Below are positions 29,149-37,709 of a DNA stretch of 64,000 bases, one piece after another (positions within the stretch are counted from its first letter, which is position 1; the number at the start of each line of letters is the position of its first letter). This stretch comes from Breznakibacter sp047600785 (GTDB lineage Bacteria; Bacteroidota; Bacteroidia; Bacteroidales; Marinilabiliaceae). Location of the stretch: assembly GCA_047600785.1 (NCBI GenBank), contig JASGKH010000001.1, positions 62,001 through 126,000 of the forward strand, read 5' to 3'. A program made the translations under genes and the position numbers. The notes under the pieces are model-generated. The model did not search any database. It saw only the letters and a program-made list of their open reading frames with translations, and was not told the DNA's origin.

Positions 29149-30369
29149 TTAATCCTTTACGCATCTCACTGGAAGTCCGTAAGTTCTCAGGCGTGATTTT
29201 ATTTGGACGGTTTTATCATTTAACATTAAGGCTCCTGTATGTGCCTGCATAGCATTTGATGAAACTATGTTGTTCAGCCAGTACATGGATTCAGCATCAA
29301 CCTGTCCAAAAGCATCTAACGTTGCAATAAGCCAACCGGAGGGTACTGCACTGAACCCAAAGGAGTCTAGGGTGATATCGTCCGACAGATGAGGCCAACC
29401 ACTCACATTGTTCCACGCACCTTTTTTCTTAATGGCATCTGCCTCTTGTCCATCATATCCATTTTGACTTAGGTAACCAATTAAGCTGTTCCAATCCTCT
29501 GTCGAAGGAACATGCCATCCTTCAGGACAGAGTTTTTCGGTTTCAACAGTTAGGAAATTGTAATATGCACCATACTTGTTTTTTGACGATAATTCCTCCC
29601 TGTTTTCGTACCAATTGTAGGCTGGAGTGGTCAATGTGCGCCATACAGCATTTATTAGCGCAATGTCGGTTCCATCGTTAAGCTTAGTTGTACTTAAGTT
29701 TTCGCCCATCCAAATTTGGTCGCCAATTTTGCAAAGCGAATAAGAGTTGCCGTCGATGTCGGTTAGCTTTTTGTTGCTGATGGGTATCTTAGCCGTCAGA
29801 TTGGTTGGAGTATGCGTAACAGTTAGCTCAACGTAGGGAGTTAGGACGGTGCCCGAGCTGTGGGGACATTTAAGCCCGTTGGTTTCGAAAGTATTAAGTG
29901 CAAACGTCTCGGCGTCGCCGTTATTTTTCACAAGCATCACTTCCAAGCCTTCCAAGTCGATCTCTTCGCCATAATAGTATTCGGATTTAGAAGGGGCTTT
30001 GACGACTTGTATTTCTGTAACTTCAACCTTCGATACGTTTACTACAAAATAGTTTATTGGGTCTGAGTCTCCATACGAAATATGAACCGACGTGCGTCCT
30101 AAAGCCAGTTGCTGGCCGTGCGAAGGCTCGCATTTGACACCATGTTTTTCAAAGTCGGCAAACGCAACGGTTTTTTCCTTACCGCCGTCGAACGTCAGCT
30201 TCACTTCCATCCCTGTGAGGTCTAATATTTGATCTCCTTCAAAATATTCAACCTTAACAGGTGGAACCAACACTTTTATTCTGATAACGGTGGACGGACC
30301 TTCGTCTTTTTTGCAGGCAGCAAGGCCCGTGAGCAGTAAAGAGATAAAGAGTAGTAACAGTTGTTTCAT
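29149..30369 (-). CDS. FISUMP-type surface lipoprotein with Ig-like domains
   Basis: A 406-residue lipoprotein. Start set at the ATG at 30369, which gives a lipobox signal (LLLLFISLLLTGLAAC); the longer frame lacks sense. Two bacterial Ig-like (Big_3-like) units follow, each with the YEYFxGExxDLxGLEVxL pattern (EYFEGDQILDLTGMEVKL; EYYYGEEIDLEGLEVML). The C-terminal half is a Fibrobacter succinogenes major paralogous domain: YSLCKIGDQIWMGENLST, AYNWYENRE, YGAYYNF, LCPEGWHVPSTEDWNSL, GFSAVPSGW and LPVRCVKD. Likely on the outer membrane facing out; ligand unknown. It is bracketed by inverted repeats, so it may have moved as a unit. Confidence 0.85.
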   Translation of the reverse strand: MKQLLLLFISLLLTGLAACKKDEGPSTVIRIKVLVPPVKVEYFEGDQILDLTGMEVKLTFDGGKEKTVAFADFEKHGVKCEPSHGQQLALGRTSVHISYGDSDPINYFVVNVSKVEVTEIQVVKAPSKSEYYYGEEIDLEGLEVMLVKNNGDAETFALNTFETNGLKCPHSSGTVLTPYVELTVTHTPTNLTAKIPISNKKLTDIDGNSYSLCKIGDQIWMGENLSTTKLNDGTDIALINAVWRTLTTPAYNWYENREELSSKNKYGAYYNFLTVETEKLCPEGWHVPSTEDWNSLIGYLSQNGYDGQEADAIKKKGAWNNVSGWPHLSDDITLDSFGFSAVPSGWLIATLDAFGQVDAESMYWLNNIVSSNAMQAHTGALMLNDKTVQIKSRLRTYGLPVRCVKD

Positions 30370-30501
30370 GGTATTATTGTTTTTGATGGGTATCTTAAAT
30401 CGGTGTGTGTACCCCGCCGTTAGTTTTGTTGGCAAGGGAAACGTGCCATGGTTATGGGCTTGAATTTTGTGGATCTTTCTTGTATGATTTGGCCCACACG
30501 G

Positions 30502-30542
30502 TAGCAACCGACTCTGCCGCTTGGCTTGCCAAGAATCGTGCG
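30502..30542. repeat. Right arm of ~40-bp inverted repeat
   Basis: Inverted copy of 29,057-29,096, itself containing a small palindrome (CTTGGCTTGCCAAG). Together the arms enclose a ~1.45-kb unit holding one gene. Confidence 0.6.
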
Positions 30543-30790
30543 CGGGGGACAATACCACAATGAGAAATAGGGTTCTGAGAAAGCTTTGTGCATAATGGTT
30601 AAGGTTTCGGTTAAAAAGAAAGCGCTTTGTGTACAGAATAATAGGTCAAATGCGTATGATTATGATGTTTGGGTGCGATTTTAAGCAACCAAAAATAATA
30701 AAATGTATTTAATATGGGTGTTATTGGAAAAAACAAAAAAGGGCCTTTTGAGTGAAAATATTGAAAACCAAACGAATAATGAGTCGTGAT

Positions 30791-30906
30791 GCCCGAGGGT
30801 TTGTTCTTTGGGCCGTTCACGCCCACCAGCCCCACCGTTTTGGCAACAGGGGAGTAAGAAACCAGTCCGAGGGCGCCCGCCTCGGTAAGCGTCTGATTCA
30901 ATATGT
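30791..30906 (-). pseudogene. Remnant of toxin-trunk linker (start of conserved module)
   Basis: About 35 codons read NQTLTEAGALGLVSYSP, AKTVGLVGVNGPKNKPSG, matching residues ~705-735 of the trunk toxin at 50,295-53,870. Homology stops abruptly at the PSG codons, and the following frame (to 30,611) is unrelated. It is the broken leftmost end of the toxin array. Confidence 0.8.
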
Positions 30907-30987
30907 CAAAGCAATGTGGTCAAAGAACGTAGGGGAGGTTGATAACTGCAAACTTAATGACGACGAAGTCGGAGGCGTTCGCCGGGC
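30901..30987. repeat. Inter-module repeat R1, copy 1
   Basis: An 87-bp sequence repeated at 49,545-49,631 with six differences by eye. On the minus strand it carries ACGTTCTTTGA, like the boxA region found ahead of Bacteroidota rRNA genes, and a small GGCG/CGCC palindrome. It lies between an immunity gene and the beginning of the next module remnant. Confidence 0.75.
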
Positions 30988-31015
30988 AAAAAGACAAACT
31001 ACATCGAGCAGAGGC

Positions 31016-31894
31016 TCACTCTTCCATTAAGCTATCTACGGCAACAGTCATCATTCTATAACCATGCGATTTCTGACCGTGCGGGGTCGAAAACGATAGA
31101 TAATACACATATTTCCCCGGCTCGAAATCTCTTGCGTTTAATGTTACAGTGATCGCCCCTGCACCAAAAATGGATTTGGACATTATTTTTTTCCCGCTTT
31201 TGGTATATATCTCAAGTTTTGGGTTGGCAGCTTGTATGGGGATGTATAGAAGGATTTCACAGGTGTTGATAAGCGGATCCGGGATATTTTGGCCTACCGA
31301 CAGGCCTTTTACCCAATTTTTTTTCCGCCCTATCCATGCGATGTAGTCGACTTTGTCGCGTTCGGGTCCCCAAAAAGGCTCGGCAAAGTTCTCCTCTTTG
31401 GTCCAGAAAACAAAAGGGAAAAACCACAAATGCCCATAATACCCCTTCAATAAGTGTTTTCGCGCTATCTGTCGGAGTTGGTCCATACTCAAAGGTATAC
31501 TTGTGTCGGCTTGATAATTTTTCCGGGGGATTATCATGGTTGCTCCATCAAAAAAGAACCATTTGCCATTGCGTTTCTCACAATAGAACAAAACAATATC
31601 ATCTATAGTCGCATTATTGATAGATTGATTTAGTAAAGCTCCGATAGCCTTCGATTTATCTTTGCTAAAGACAAAACAGCTGTCAACCTCCCATCCATTA
31701 AACAAAAGACCGCCCGTGTAATCCAAACCCGCGTTTATCCATGATGTAACCGAGTCGTTTGCAGAACGGTGCAGCATATTCACAAGTGCGGTGTCTTTCT
31801 CGCGGTTATACTTCTTTTCCATACGATGATGCACGTCTACGCATGATGCAAAAAACGATATAAATACTAAGAATAAACTACTTCGGACTAACAT
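31016..31894 (-). CDS. Lipoprotein immunity candidate for hydrolase module G
   Basis: A 292-residue lipoprotein (signal ending FFASC). Residues ~90-190 share a pattern with the immunity protein of module F (WFFFDGATMIIPRKNYQ, then PLSMDQLRQIARKHLL, against WYFFSGPTLILIRDQYQ and PLSFERMKELAMEHI), so the two are paralogues matching two related toxins. The last ~70 residues add a separate beta domain (LEIYTKSGKKIMSKS ... EPGKYVYYLSF ... YRMM) like the tail domains of T9SS or S74-type proteins. The gene overlaps the toxin end by 17 nt. Neutralising the cognate hydrolase in the periplasm is inferred from position and pairing. Confidence 0.65.
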   Translation of the reverse strand: MLVRSSLFLVFISFFASCVDVHHRMEKKYNREKDTALVNMLHRSANDSVTSWINAGLDYTGGLLFNGWEVDSCFVFSKDKSKAIGALLNQSINNATIDDIVLFYCEKRNGKWFFFDGATMIIPRKNYQADTSIPLSMDQLRQIARKHLLKGYYGHLWFFPFVFWTKEENFAEPFWGPERDKVDYIAWIGRKKNWVKGLSVGQNIPDPLINTCEILLYIPIQAANPKLEIYTKSGKKIMSKSIFGAGAITVTLNARDFEPGKYVYYLSFSTPHGQKSHGYRMMTVAVDSLMEE

Positions 31895-33173
31895 ACCCTC
31901 TCCCCCTTTCTTTAGTTATTTCAAAAATCCATTTATAATTCGCAATGCTGTGGGCCGAAAGCCATCCGTTGCCCCCCAAGGGCCAACTATCTTGAACAGT
32001 TATTGGAATGTAAACCCTTTGGCTTTCGTTAATACCTCCAATCGGTGCTTGCGGGGCTATCAAATCCTGTTTAAAAAAAGGATCTTCATCCTCGTTGCTT
32101 CCGTACTGCCATATACCGCTAATACCAGAAGGTACATAACCATCGCCAGGGTTTTCGGGCGCGATACAATAAAAATGTCCTATGGTGTAGCCTTTGTCCT
32201 TCAAGGTTTCTATTATACCTAAGGCATACGCAAAACCCATGCTGTGCGAGACCACATTGATCGGCGTTTGTTTATTTACAAATATACTTCCGCTCTCTAT
32301 TTTCTTCACAATATCTTCACCGGCCTTTCGTCCGCCGTTTTTACGTATTTCAAACCCGGAAGTGTTGCCTGCCGTACTGGCGGGATAGCTTCCGTCGGCA
32401 TAAACCACGTTTTTTGTGCCTATCCGCTCGTTGAACAGGTCGTCGATCTCGCCCCAGTAGTTCCCGAAATCGTAAAACAAGACCTCATCTTTGTGCCTGG
32501 CGCAGGCATTTTCATAAAACGTGTTGTTTTCGGCCAGATACGAAAGGACGGCGGCCCGCACATTGGCCCGCACGGCCAATGGGACGTTCGGGTAAGGGTA
32601 CTGGGCGGTGACCTCGGCAATTTTTTTGTTCAGATACTCAAACGACCCTAAAGCCGAATTGCCGTAAAGCGGATCGAATCCGTTTGCAAAAATGGTCAAC
32701 CCGTTTTCGGCTTGGGTCAAGAAGCTTTTCAAATCATTGACCCTGTCGTTGGGGACTATTATAAGCAACTTTCCGTCAATATTCAACGCCATGGAGCTCC
32801 GTTGGCAGTCGGCCTCTGAGGATTCTACCCTGATATTTTTCACATCGACGTTCAAATCGTTCGATAGTTTCACCATGGTCACATACGGATATAACACGTT
32901 GCCAATTTTTACATCCTCTACCGTCAGATATATCCTTTCGTCTGAATATAACGGAGGCACAATATTGTCTGTGGTCTCGTCAAATCGCTTATTGGCGGCG
33001 TAATAGGTGCGGATGATATTGATGGAGTTGAACACCATGTTTTTGTCTTCGGTTTTTCCCGTTGCTTCGTCCTTGTATGGTTCTGTATATTCAGCGCATT
33101 TTGCTAATGCGCTGAATATTAAATCCCAATAATTGCTATTCTCTATTACGTTTGAATTGCAATTACTATACAA
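31878..33173 (-). CDS. Alpha/beta-hydrolase (lipase-like) effector, module G
   Basis: An effector of at least 431 residues. It has the nucleophile elbow VVSHSMGFAYALGIIETL, a following strand FYCIAPENPGDG, the acid region WQYGSNEDEDP, and a late histidine in AHSIANYKWIFEI, as in lipase-like alpha/beta-hydrolases (first elbow residue Ser, not Gly). The catalytic half is closely related to module F. The frame has only a TTG start; homology continues upstream in shifted frames (SEIPFLGIYDETNGTL in 33,174-33,296), linking it to the zincin fragment at 33,534-34,157 through about three one-base shifts. So the toxin domain is intact but the full gene is broken. Lipid hydrolysis is inferred. Confidence 0.65.
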   Translation of the reverse strand: MYSNCNSNVIENSNYWDLIFSALAKCAEYTEPYKDEATGKTEDKNMVFNSINIIRTYYAANKRFDETTDNIVPPLYSDERIYLTVEDVKIGNVLYPYVTMVKLSNDLNVDVKNIRVESSEADCQRSSMALNIDGKLLIIVPNDRVNDLKSFLTQAENGLTIFANGFDPLYGNSALGSFEYLNKKIAEVTAQYPYPNVPLAVRANVRAAVLSYLAENNTFYENACARHKDEVLFYDFGNYWGEIDDLFNERIGTKNVVYADGSYPASTAGNTSGFEIRKNGGRKAGEDIVKKIESGSIFVNKQTPINVVSHSMGFAYALGIIETLKDKGYTIGHFYCIAPENPGDGYVPSGISGIWQYGSNEDEDPFFKQDLIAPQAPIGGINESQRVYIPITVQDSWPLGGNGWLSAHSIANYKWIFEITKERGRGYVSPK

Positions 33174-33533
33174 AGGATCAATAAAAGGTGTGCATCTTTT
33201 ATGTAGAGTTCCGTTTGTTTCATCATATATGCCAAGGAAAGGTATTTCGGAAAAATTGAATTGATCTGTCGGAAAAGCATCCGTATCTTTAAATAAGGTT
33301 TTTGACTGTTATTTCATCTTTTGGTTTATCGCAGAAAATGGCGTTTATTACCATTTTTTTTGCTTCGACATAAAAGCTCTGAGCGAAATGGAATTTCCCG
33401 AATTGATTCTCTACATCGATTGCTAACTGTTGCGACAGGCCATTATTTAGCCATTCCATCACAGCAATAATATGCATGGACAACGGCAAAAATGTCCAGT
33501 CCGGTTTTCTCGCTAAGCTCTGAGGCTTTACGT

Positions 33534-34157
33534 TTAATTAACTCTATTGGGTTTGCCTCCTGCCCCCTCCTCCTCGCCCTGCAAGAAGTTGAGCCAGACC
33601 GTCTCCGGATCGTGTATCAAATCCCACTGGTACTTCCACAGTTCGGTGCCGTTGACATAGTCCATCAGATTTTGTGTCGTCTTTTCGGCAAATACGGGGG
33701 CTTTACCGCTCCCGCGCCCAAAGGCTTTGTCGCTAAAGGTGTGCTTGAGGTTAAAAGTGCCGTGGCCAAGCTCATATACCAACAACTCAAGGTTGCTACT
33801 CAGATTAAAGATAAAGCCGTAGTTGTATAGCCATAGCCAAGCTTGTCGCTGTTGTTGGCCTTTACTAAAGAAGAGCACTACGGTTTTGGCGGGCAGGTTG
33901 TTGGCTTTTTTCCAGGCTTTAATCACCTTGTTCATATCGTCAGTGTAGCGGCTGGCCAGTGCCAGACCGGTAGTGCTAAAGCCGTCGGCAGTAATATTAT
34001 CGACCTGAATATTGGCTTTAATGGTGACATTCCAGCTCACCTGGGCGGGCGCATACAACTGGTCGAGAACGGCTTTAATGGCAGGCGCGTAGGCAGGTGT
34101 CACGGCACCATTCACGGGCACAATGTACACATCGCGTTGGAGGGGTTTGTAGCTCAC
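33534..34157 (-). pseudogene. Zincin pre-toxin segment of module G, catalytic His lost and frameshifted
   Basis: About 200 residues align with the conserved pre-toxin segment of the trunk protein: GFSTTGLALASRYTDDMN, VVLFF, YNYGFIFNLSSNLELL, NLMDYVNGTELWKYQWDLIHDPETVWLNFLQGEEEGA. The zinc motif reads YELGH where the others read HELAH, so the first histidine is gone. The frame stops at 33,534, shortly past the EEEGA junction; the coding sense continues in another frame (LIKRKASELSEKTGLDIFA) and later at 33,289-33,489 before reaching the hydrolase. The segment is the most diverged copy in the array. Confidence 0.75.
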
Positions 34158-34159
34158 CA

Positions 34160-34270
34160 GTCCCAGGGCACCGGCAGGCCGCTGGCGCGCAGGTAGCGAA
34201 GAGAGTCAATGGCGCAGTCGCCTTTTACCTCCACTTGCACATAGTCGGTACCACCGGAGGGGATCGCCTA
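34160..34270 (-). pseudogene. Fragment of a second toxin trunk (residues ~620-660 equivalent)
   Basis: The minus strand reads SGGTDYVQVEVKGDCAIDS then LRYLRASGLPVP, homologous to GGTDYVTVTVAGDCTTDS, LRFLRESGLPVP of the full trunk. At the PVP codons it meets the ALGLVSYKPLQRD start of module G across a shared GCCGGTGCCC, so ~45 linker residues are missing. A microhomology deletion is the likely cause. Confidence 0.75.
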
Positions 34271-34287
34271 CTGGTAGCTGAAGCGAA

Positions 34288-34302
34288 CGCGATACAATCG
34301 CG
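34288..34302. repeat. REP-like hairpin
   Basis: Perfect 6-bp palindrome CGCGAT-ACA-ATCGCG between the trunk fragment and the stop of the module F immunity gene. Similar small hairpins mark other module borders. Confidence 0.5.
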
Positions 34303-34342
34303 CACGAGCGGGGGTTGACCCTGTAAGCAGAACAAAGACATT

Positions 34343-34987
34343 CTATTTTTTCCAGTTATCCCTGACAATAGATAGGTAAACAGAATCCCATTCTGCTTGT
34401 GTGGTGCAACGTCCCCAAGCCACACTTGTGAAATCGCCGAAAAAAGCATCGTTGATTTCCCATTCGCCGTTGTTGTTTTTTTTCAAGTAGCGACGATAAA
34501 TGTGTTCCATGGCCAGTTCTTTCATCCTTTCGAAACTCAGAGGTCCCGTTTCTTCATTCTTTTGGTATTGATCTCGGATAAGTATTAATGTTGGACCTGA
34601 AAAAAAGTACCACTTCTTGTTAATGTAAACTCCATATAATTCTATAATTGCATCGCTTTTGTCTAATGAACCTGATTGTATATGAATTGTCGAAAGACAT
34701 TTGTCGACTTTGCTATTAAAACAGATTAGTGAATCTAATTCCCAAGTTAATCCATTTACAAACCTATATTTGTTTAGTCTAGCATTTCCCCATGTTTTAA
34801 GTGAATCACACATGCTGTTGTACACCAATGAATATTTCTCTTCTTTTGCAACTAAACCAGAATACATAAATATACGTTCTCTAAGTTTATTTAGGCTATC
34901 TTTCTTGCCGTTCCAGCAAGAGTGTAGCATCATGGCGCTTAAGACTATTAGAAGAAATAACTTCAGCCTATTCTCGTGGTTTGACAT
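34343..34987 (-). CDS. Lipoprotein immunity candidate for hydrolase module F
   Basis: A 214-residue lipoprotein (signal LFLLIVLSAMMLHSC). It starts with ATG and overlaps the toxin end by 20 nt, so translation is coupled. Residues ~110-165 (YINKKWYFFSGPTLILIRDQ, PLSFERMKELAMEHIYRRY) are shared with the module G immunity protein; the C-terminal beta domain of that protein is missing here. Its placement in the envelope fits a toxin acting outside the cytoplasm. The function is inferred from position and from parallel toxin/immunity paralogy. Confidence 0.65.
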   Translation of the reverse strand: MSNHENRLKLFLLIVLSAMMLHSCWNGKKDSLNKLRERIFMYSGLVAKEEKYSLVYNSMCDSLKTWGNARLNKYRFVNGLTWELDSLICFNSKVDKCLSTIHIQSGSLDKSDAIIELYGVYINKKWYFFSGPTLILIRDQYQKNEETGPLSFERMKELAMEHIYRRYLKKNNNGEWEINDAFFGDFTSVAWGRCTTQAEWDSVYLSIVRDNWKK

Positions 34988-35948
34988 AGCCTGGTATTTG
35001 TGGGTTTACAATATCAAATATCCATTTGTAATTTTCAATTGAGTGACTTTCCAAAAAGCCACGAGGAACAGATGCCGGGATGTAGGCACGTTTGTCCGAG
35101 ATACCGCCAACAGGTCCTTGGTGGGCAACGCCATCCTGAACATCTATTGGGTCGTTATCTTCGTTGCTGCCATACTGCCATACATCTGTCCATTCAATAC
35201 GGTTTATCGTTCCTTGTGTTGGGTTTTCGGGGGCAATGATGTACAAGCGACCGAACGGGATCTTGTCCCGCAGTACTTCAATGATGCCCAATGCATAAGC
35301 ATACCCCATGCTATGACAAACGACATCAAGTGTATCGGTGATCTCGCCCTTTTCATTGAGAGAGATGTTGTTCTGGATTTTATTTAGCATTTCGGTTCCT
35401 GCCAAAACACCATTGCGGTAACGTTTGTAGAAGCCATCTGCATTTTTGTCCGTATTGTGGTAACACCCCAAGGCAGCGTATGTGCCGGTTACCACATTGG
35501 GGAATTTTGCAAATATAGCTGCTCTGACGAGTTCTGAACTGCAGGAATACATGCTGGATGCAACTGCTGGAATTGAGCCGTGATTGGAAGTGGAGACACT
35601 GTGGTGGCCATCGGCATACCAAATTTGACATGATTTTGGCTTGAGTTTTTCAATGAATTGCCGATCTATTCCTTGCCAGTATCCATAACGATCGTTCTCT
35701 GTTATGGAATTGTCTGTGTCTGGTTTTTCTATGGTAATTGTTTCATAATCAGGGTACGGACGGTAGCCGTTGACAAAAAGCAAAACATTGCCGTTTTGTG
35801 AGCATTTGTCGATGGTTGTTAGCAATTGGGTGTAATAGTTTTCGTACTCATTGTTTATTACGCTAGTTCTAGCCAAGTGATCTAGGTTACCGGCAAAGGC
35901 CGAACAATTCCTGTAGTTGTCTTTGTTGGTAGGCGTGACTACAGCCAA
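34968..35948 (-). CDS. Alpha/beta-hydrolase (lipase-like) effector, module F
   Basis: A 326-residue frame with Ser213 in CHSMG as nucleophile, APENP after the next strand, an acidic WQYGSNEDNDP stretch, and His302 in SHSIENYKWIFDI. The C-terminal ~130 residues match module G closely, which defines a lipase-like effector family in this array. The only start is TTG at the very junction with a trunk fragment (35,939-36,205). Adding one T to the T run at about 35,950 would fuse trunk and effector in frame (GLPVP-PFLAVVTPTN), so this looks like a toxin attached directly to the trunk and then frameshifted. No zincin segment is present. Confidence 0.65.
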   Translation of the reverse strand: MAVVTPTNKDNYRNCSAFAGNLDHLARTSVINNEYENYYTQLLTTIDKCSQNGNVLLFVNGYRPYPDYETITIEKPDTDNSITENDRYGYWQGIDRQFIEKLKPKSCQIWYADGHHSVSTSNHGSIPAVASSMYSCSSELVRAAIFAKFPNVVTGTYAALGCYHNTDKNADGFYKRYRNGVLAGTEMLNKIQNNISLNEKGEITDTLDVVCHSMGYAYALGIIEVLRDKIPFGRLYIIAPENPTQGTINRIEWTDVWQYGSNEDNDPIDVQDGVAHQGPVGGISDKRAYIPASVPRGFLESHSIENYKWIFDIVNPQIPGYVKPRE

Positions 35949-36205
35949 AAAGGGGGCACCGGCAGGCCGCTGGCGCGCAGATAGCGAAGACTGTCAATGG
36001 CGCAGTCGCCCTTTATCTCCACCTGTATATAGTCGGTACCTCCTGCGGGTATCGACTTCCAAGCGATGGGTTTGATATCGACTGTACATCCGTAGATGCC
36101 ACTCTGAGAGGGTGTGCCCACCGTGCTGCTGTTGGCCGCTTCGCCACTGCCGGGAACGGCCACAGTGGCTGTCTTACCATCCGCGGAAACAATGCCCCCT
36201 GCTCA
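35939..36205 (-). pseudogene. Fragment of a third toxin trunk, joined to module F
   Basis: The minus strand encodes ADGKTATVAVPGSGEAANSS then TVGTPSQSGIYGC, WKSIPAGGTDYIQVEIKGD, CAIDSLRYLRASGLPVP, matching trunk residues about 560-655. The upstream part of the trunk, with signal peptide and fibronectin-III domains, is absent. It ends in PFWL-stop because of an apparent one-base shift at the C5T5 run near 35,950. Confidence 0.8.
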
Positions 36206-36219
36206 TTTACAACATCAAT

Positions 36220-36265
36220 GTAGTTGAAAACTACAGACCTAAAGACGACGTAATTGAAAATTACG
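36220..36265. repeat. Pair of REP-like hairpins with GAA loops
   Basis: Two perfect palindromes stand side by side, GTAGTT-GAA-AACTAC at 36,220-36,234 and CGTAATT-GAA-AATTACG at 36,249-36,265, just upstream of the broken trunk end. The rest of 36,206-36,382 holds no gene I can see. Confidence 0.6.
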
Positions 36266-36382
36266 CCGAGCTCACAAACTGTGACATACTATGGTTAGCT
36301 AAGAGGCTGAGCCCCTGACACAGACCACTGATAGCTGGGATAGCCTTATTGTAGCTTCGCTGAAAGGGCATCATGAATAATT

Positions 36383-36628
36383 TCACCAATCTATTTCTCC
36401 TTTTTCCTTAAGAAGATGTTCAATTACAGAAAGTCTATGTCCTAAATTGAATATATCTTCAATTTTATATTTTGAAACTGTTAATTTACAGAATATCACT
36501 TCATCATCTATTACTTCAACTATCCTGAAATCTGTATTATTATGCTTGTTATGCTGCTCAATGGTTTTTTCAAGCACTTCTGAGTACATTACCATGACAG
36601 TAAATATTAATTCTTTATTTTGCTCCAT
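36383..36628 (-). CDS. Immunity candidate for deaminase module E
   Basis: An 81-residue cytoplasmic protein (ATG at 36628; a TTG just before is in frame). It overlaps the toxin end by 14 nt. The sequence is acidic and mixed alpha/beta (LIFTVMVMYSEVLEKTIEQH, RIVEVIDDEVIFCKLTV) with no signal peptide, fitting protection against a toxin with a nucleic-acid target in the cytoplasm. I do not recognise the family; the role is inferred from position. Confidence 0.6.
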   Translation of the reverse strand: MEQNKELIFTVMVMYSEVLEKTIEQHNKHNNTDFRIVEVIDDEVIFCKLTVSKYKIEDIFNLGHRLSVIEHLLKEKGEIDW

Positions 36629-37709
36629 CAATAAGTATTAATTTAATATTTGGGAACATTTCATTAAATTGCTGGATAACACCAGAACAAGAGGCACAAT
36701 ATGGATTTTCCGAAATAATTTTAAGTTCTCCTGTGATATTGGGATACTTTCCTCCTTTGACCGCACCTAAATCGGACGCTAATTTATTTAACATTCGGTA
36801 CTCACTATCAGTAATTCGAAGCCATTCGTTGCTACTACTGCCTTTTACATTAATTGCATCAAATATGTGTATCTCATTTTCTGCAACATCGGAAGAAACA
36901 CTGCGCCAAAACTTATTATTATCTGGAATAGTATTACCATTTACAAAACCTTCAAGATAACCATAATTACCCCCTTTAAAATTATTTGTAACACGATATT
37001 CTTTAATTCGGTTAGTTGCCTCTAAAACTTCATCAGCATTGGCTTTGAAAATATTTGAGAAACCATTCCAATTTTCTCCCGTCTTAGCCAACCCTCTCCC
37101 CCTCAATACTTCCTCCGCCTCGTCAATCCTCCCGGCCACTTTGTTTGCGGGGAGTTCGTCGAGCACCGCGGCGGCTTTCCGCCCGCTATTGACAAAGTTA
37201 ACCAAAATATCGGTCGAAACGGCCGTGAGGTCGATGCCCGTGTTCACGTAAGGCCATACTTCCAAGAAAGCCTTGCCGTTTTCGGCCTGTGCCAGTCGGG
37301 CCCTAACCAAGGGGTTCGCCAACACGCCGTCGGCGGCCAGGTTGGCCAGCTCCACAGCGCCGAGTGCCCTGGCCAGCCTCGAAGGGTCCATCAACAGGTT
37401 AATTGATCCCGTGGCACCGGCAAAGGTAAGCGCTGCGTTGGCCAACGTTTTGACGGATTTTACATCCGCCGCATCGGTGAGGCTTTGAACGTATATGGCC
37501 GGCAGGTAGGCCACATCGTCGGACGAGCAAGAGGTACGCTCGTCGCCGAGGCAAACGGGCGCAAGCGGGGCGATGCCGTAGCAGCCGTTCGCCTTCTTTA
37601 GGTTGTCGGTCGCCCAAAGCTGCCAAATGTCGATGGATCGCCCGTCGTTGAACCGTGAGCGGAGCGTAAGGTCTTTGCTGTGGATCACGTAGTAGCGGTC
37701 TTGCGGCAA
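36615..37709 (-). CDS. Nucleic-acid deaminase-like effector, module E
   Basis: A 364-residue frame from a TTG. Its last ~75 residues carry the zinc-dependent cytidine-deaminase-type signature of bacterial toxins: an acidic D301-S-E303 motif (TDSEYRMLNKLA, in place of HxE), then GELKIISENP and C338-A-S-C341 (CxxC), and a final strand FPNIKLILID. Such toxins deaminate bases in RNA or DNA. Residues 1-290 are a helical pre-toxin part rich in Ala (ALTFAGATGSINLL, ELANLAADGVLANP) and a variable linker. The zincin segment is missing; the module is truncated at about 37,733, where a stop enters the frame. Its immunity candidate overlaps its end. Confidence 0.7.
   Translation of the reverse strand: MPQDRYYVIHSKDLTLRSRFNDGRSIDIWQLWATDNLKKANGCYGIAPLAPVCLGDERTSCSSDDVAYLPAIYVQSLTDAADVKSVKTLANAALTFAGATGSINLLMDPSRLARALGAVELANLAADGVLANPLVRARLAQAENGKAFLEVWPYVNTGIDLTAVSTDILVNFVNSGRKAAAVLDELPANKVAGRIDEAEEVLRGRGLAKTGENWNGFSNIFKANADEVLEATNRIKEYRVTNNFKGGNYGYLEGFVNGNTIPDNNKFWRSVSSDVAENEIHIFDAINVKGSSSNEWLRITDSEYRMLNKLASDLGAVKGGKYPNITGELKIISENPYCASCSGVIQQFNEMFPNIKLILIDGAK

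Noticed and set aside
30901..30987. R1 considered as an integron attC site
   Set aside because: No integron integrase is in the window, and I could not find matching R'/R'' core sites; only a small palindrome is present.
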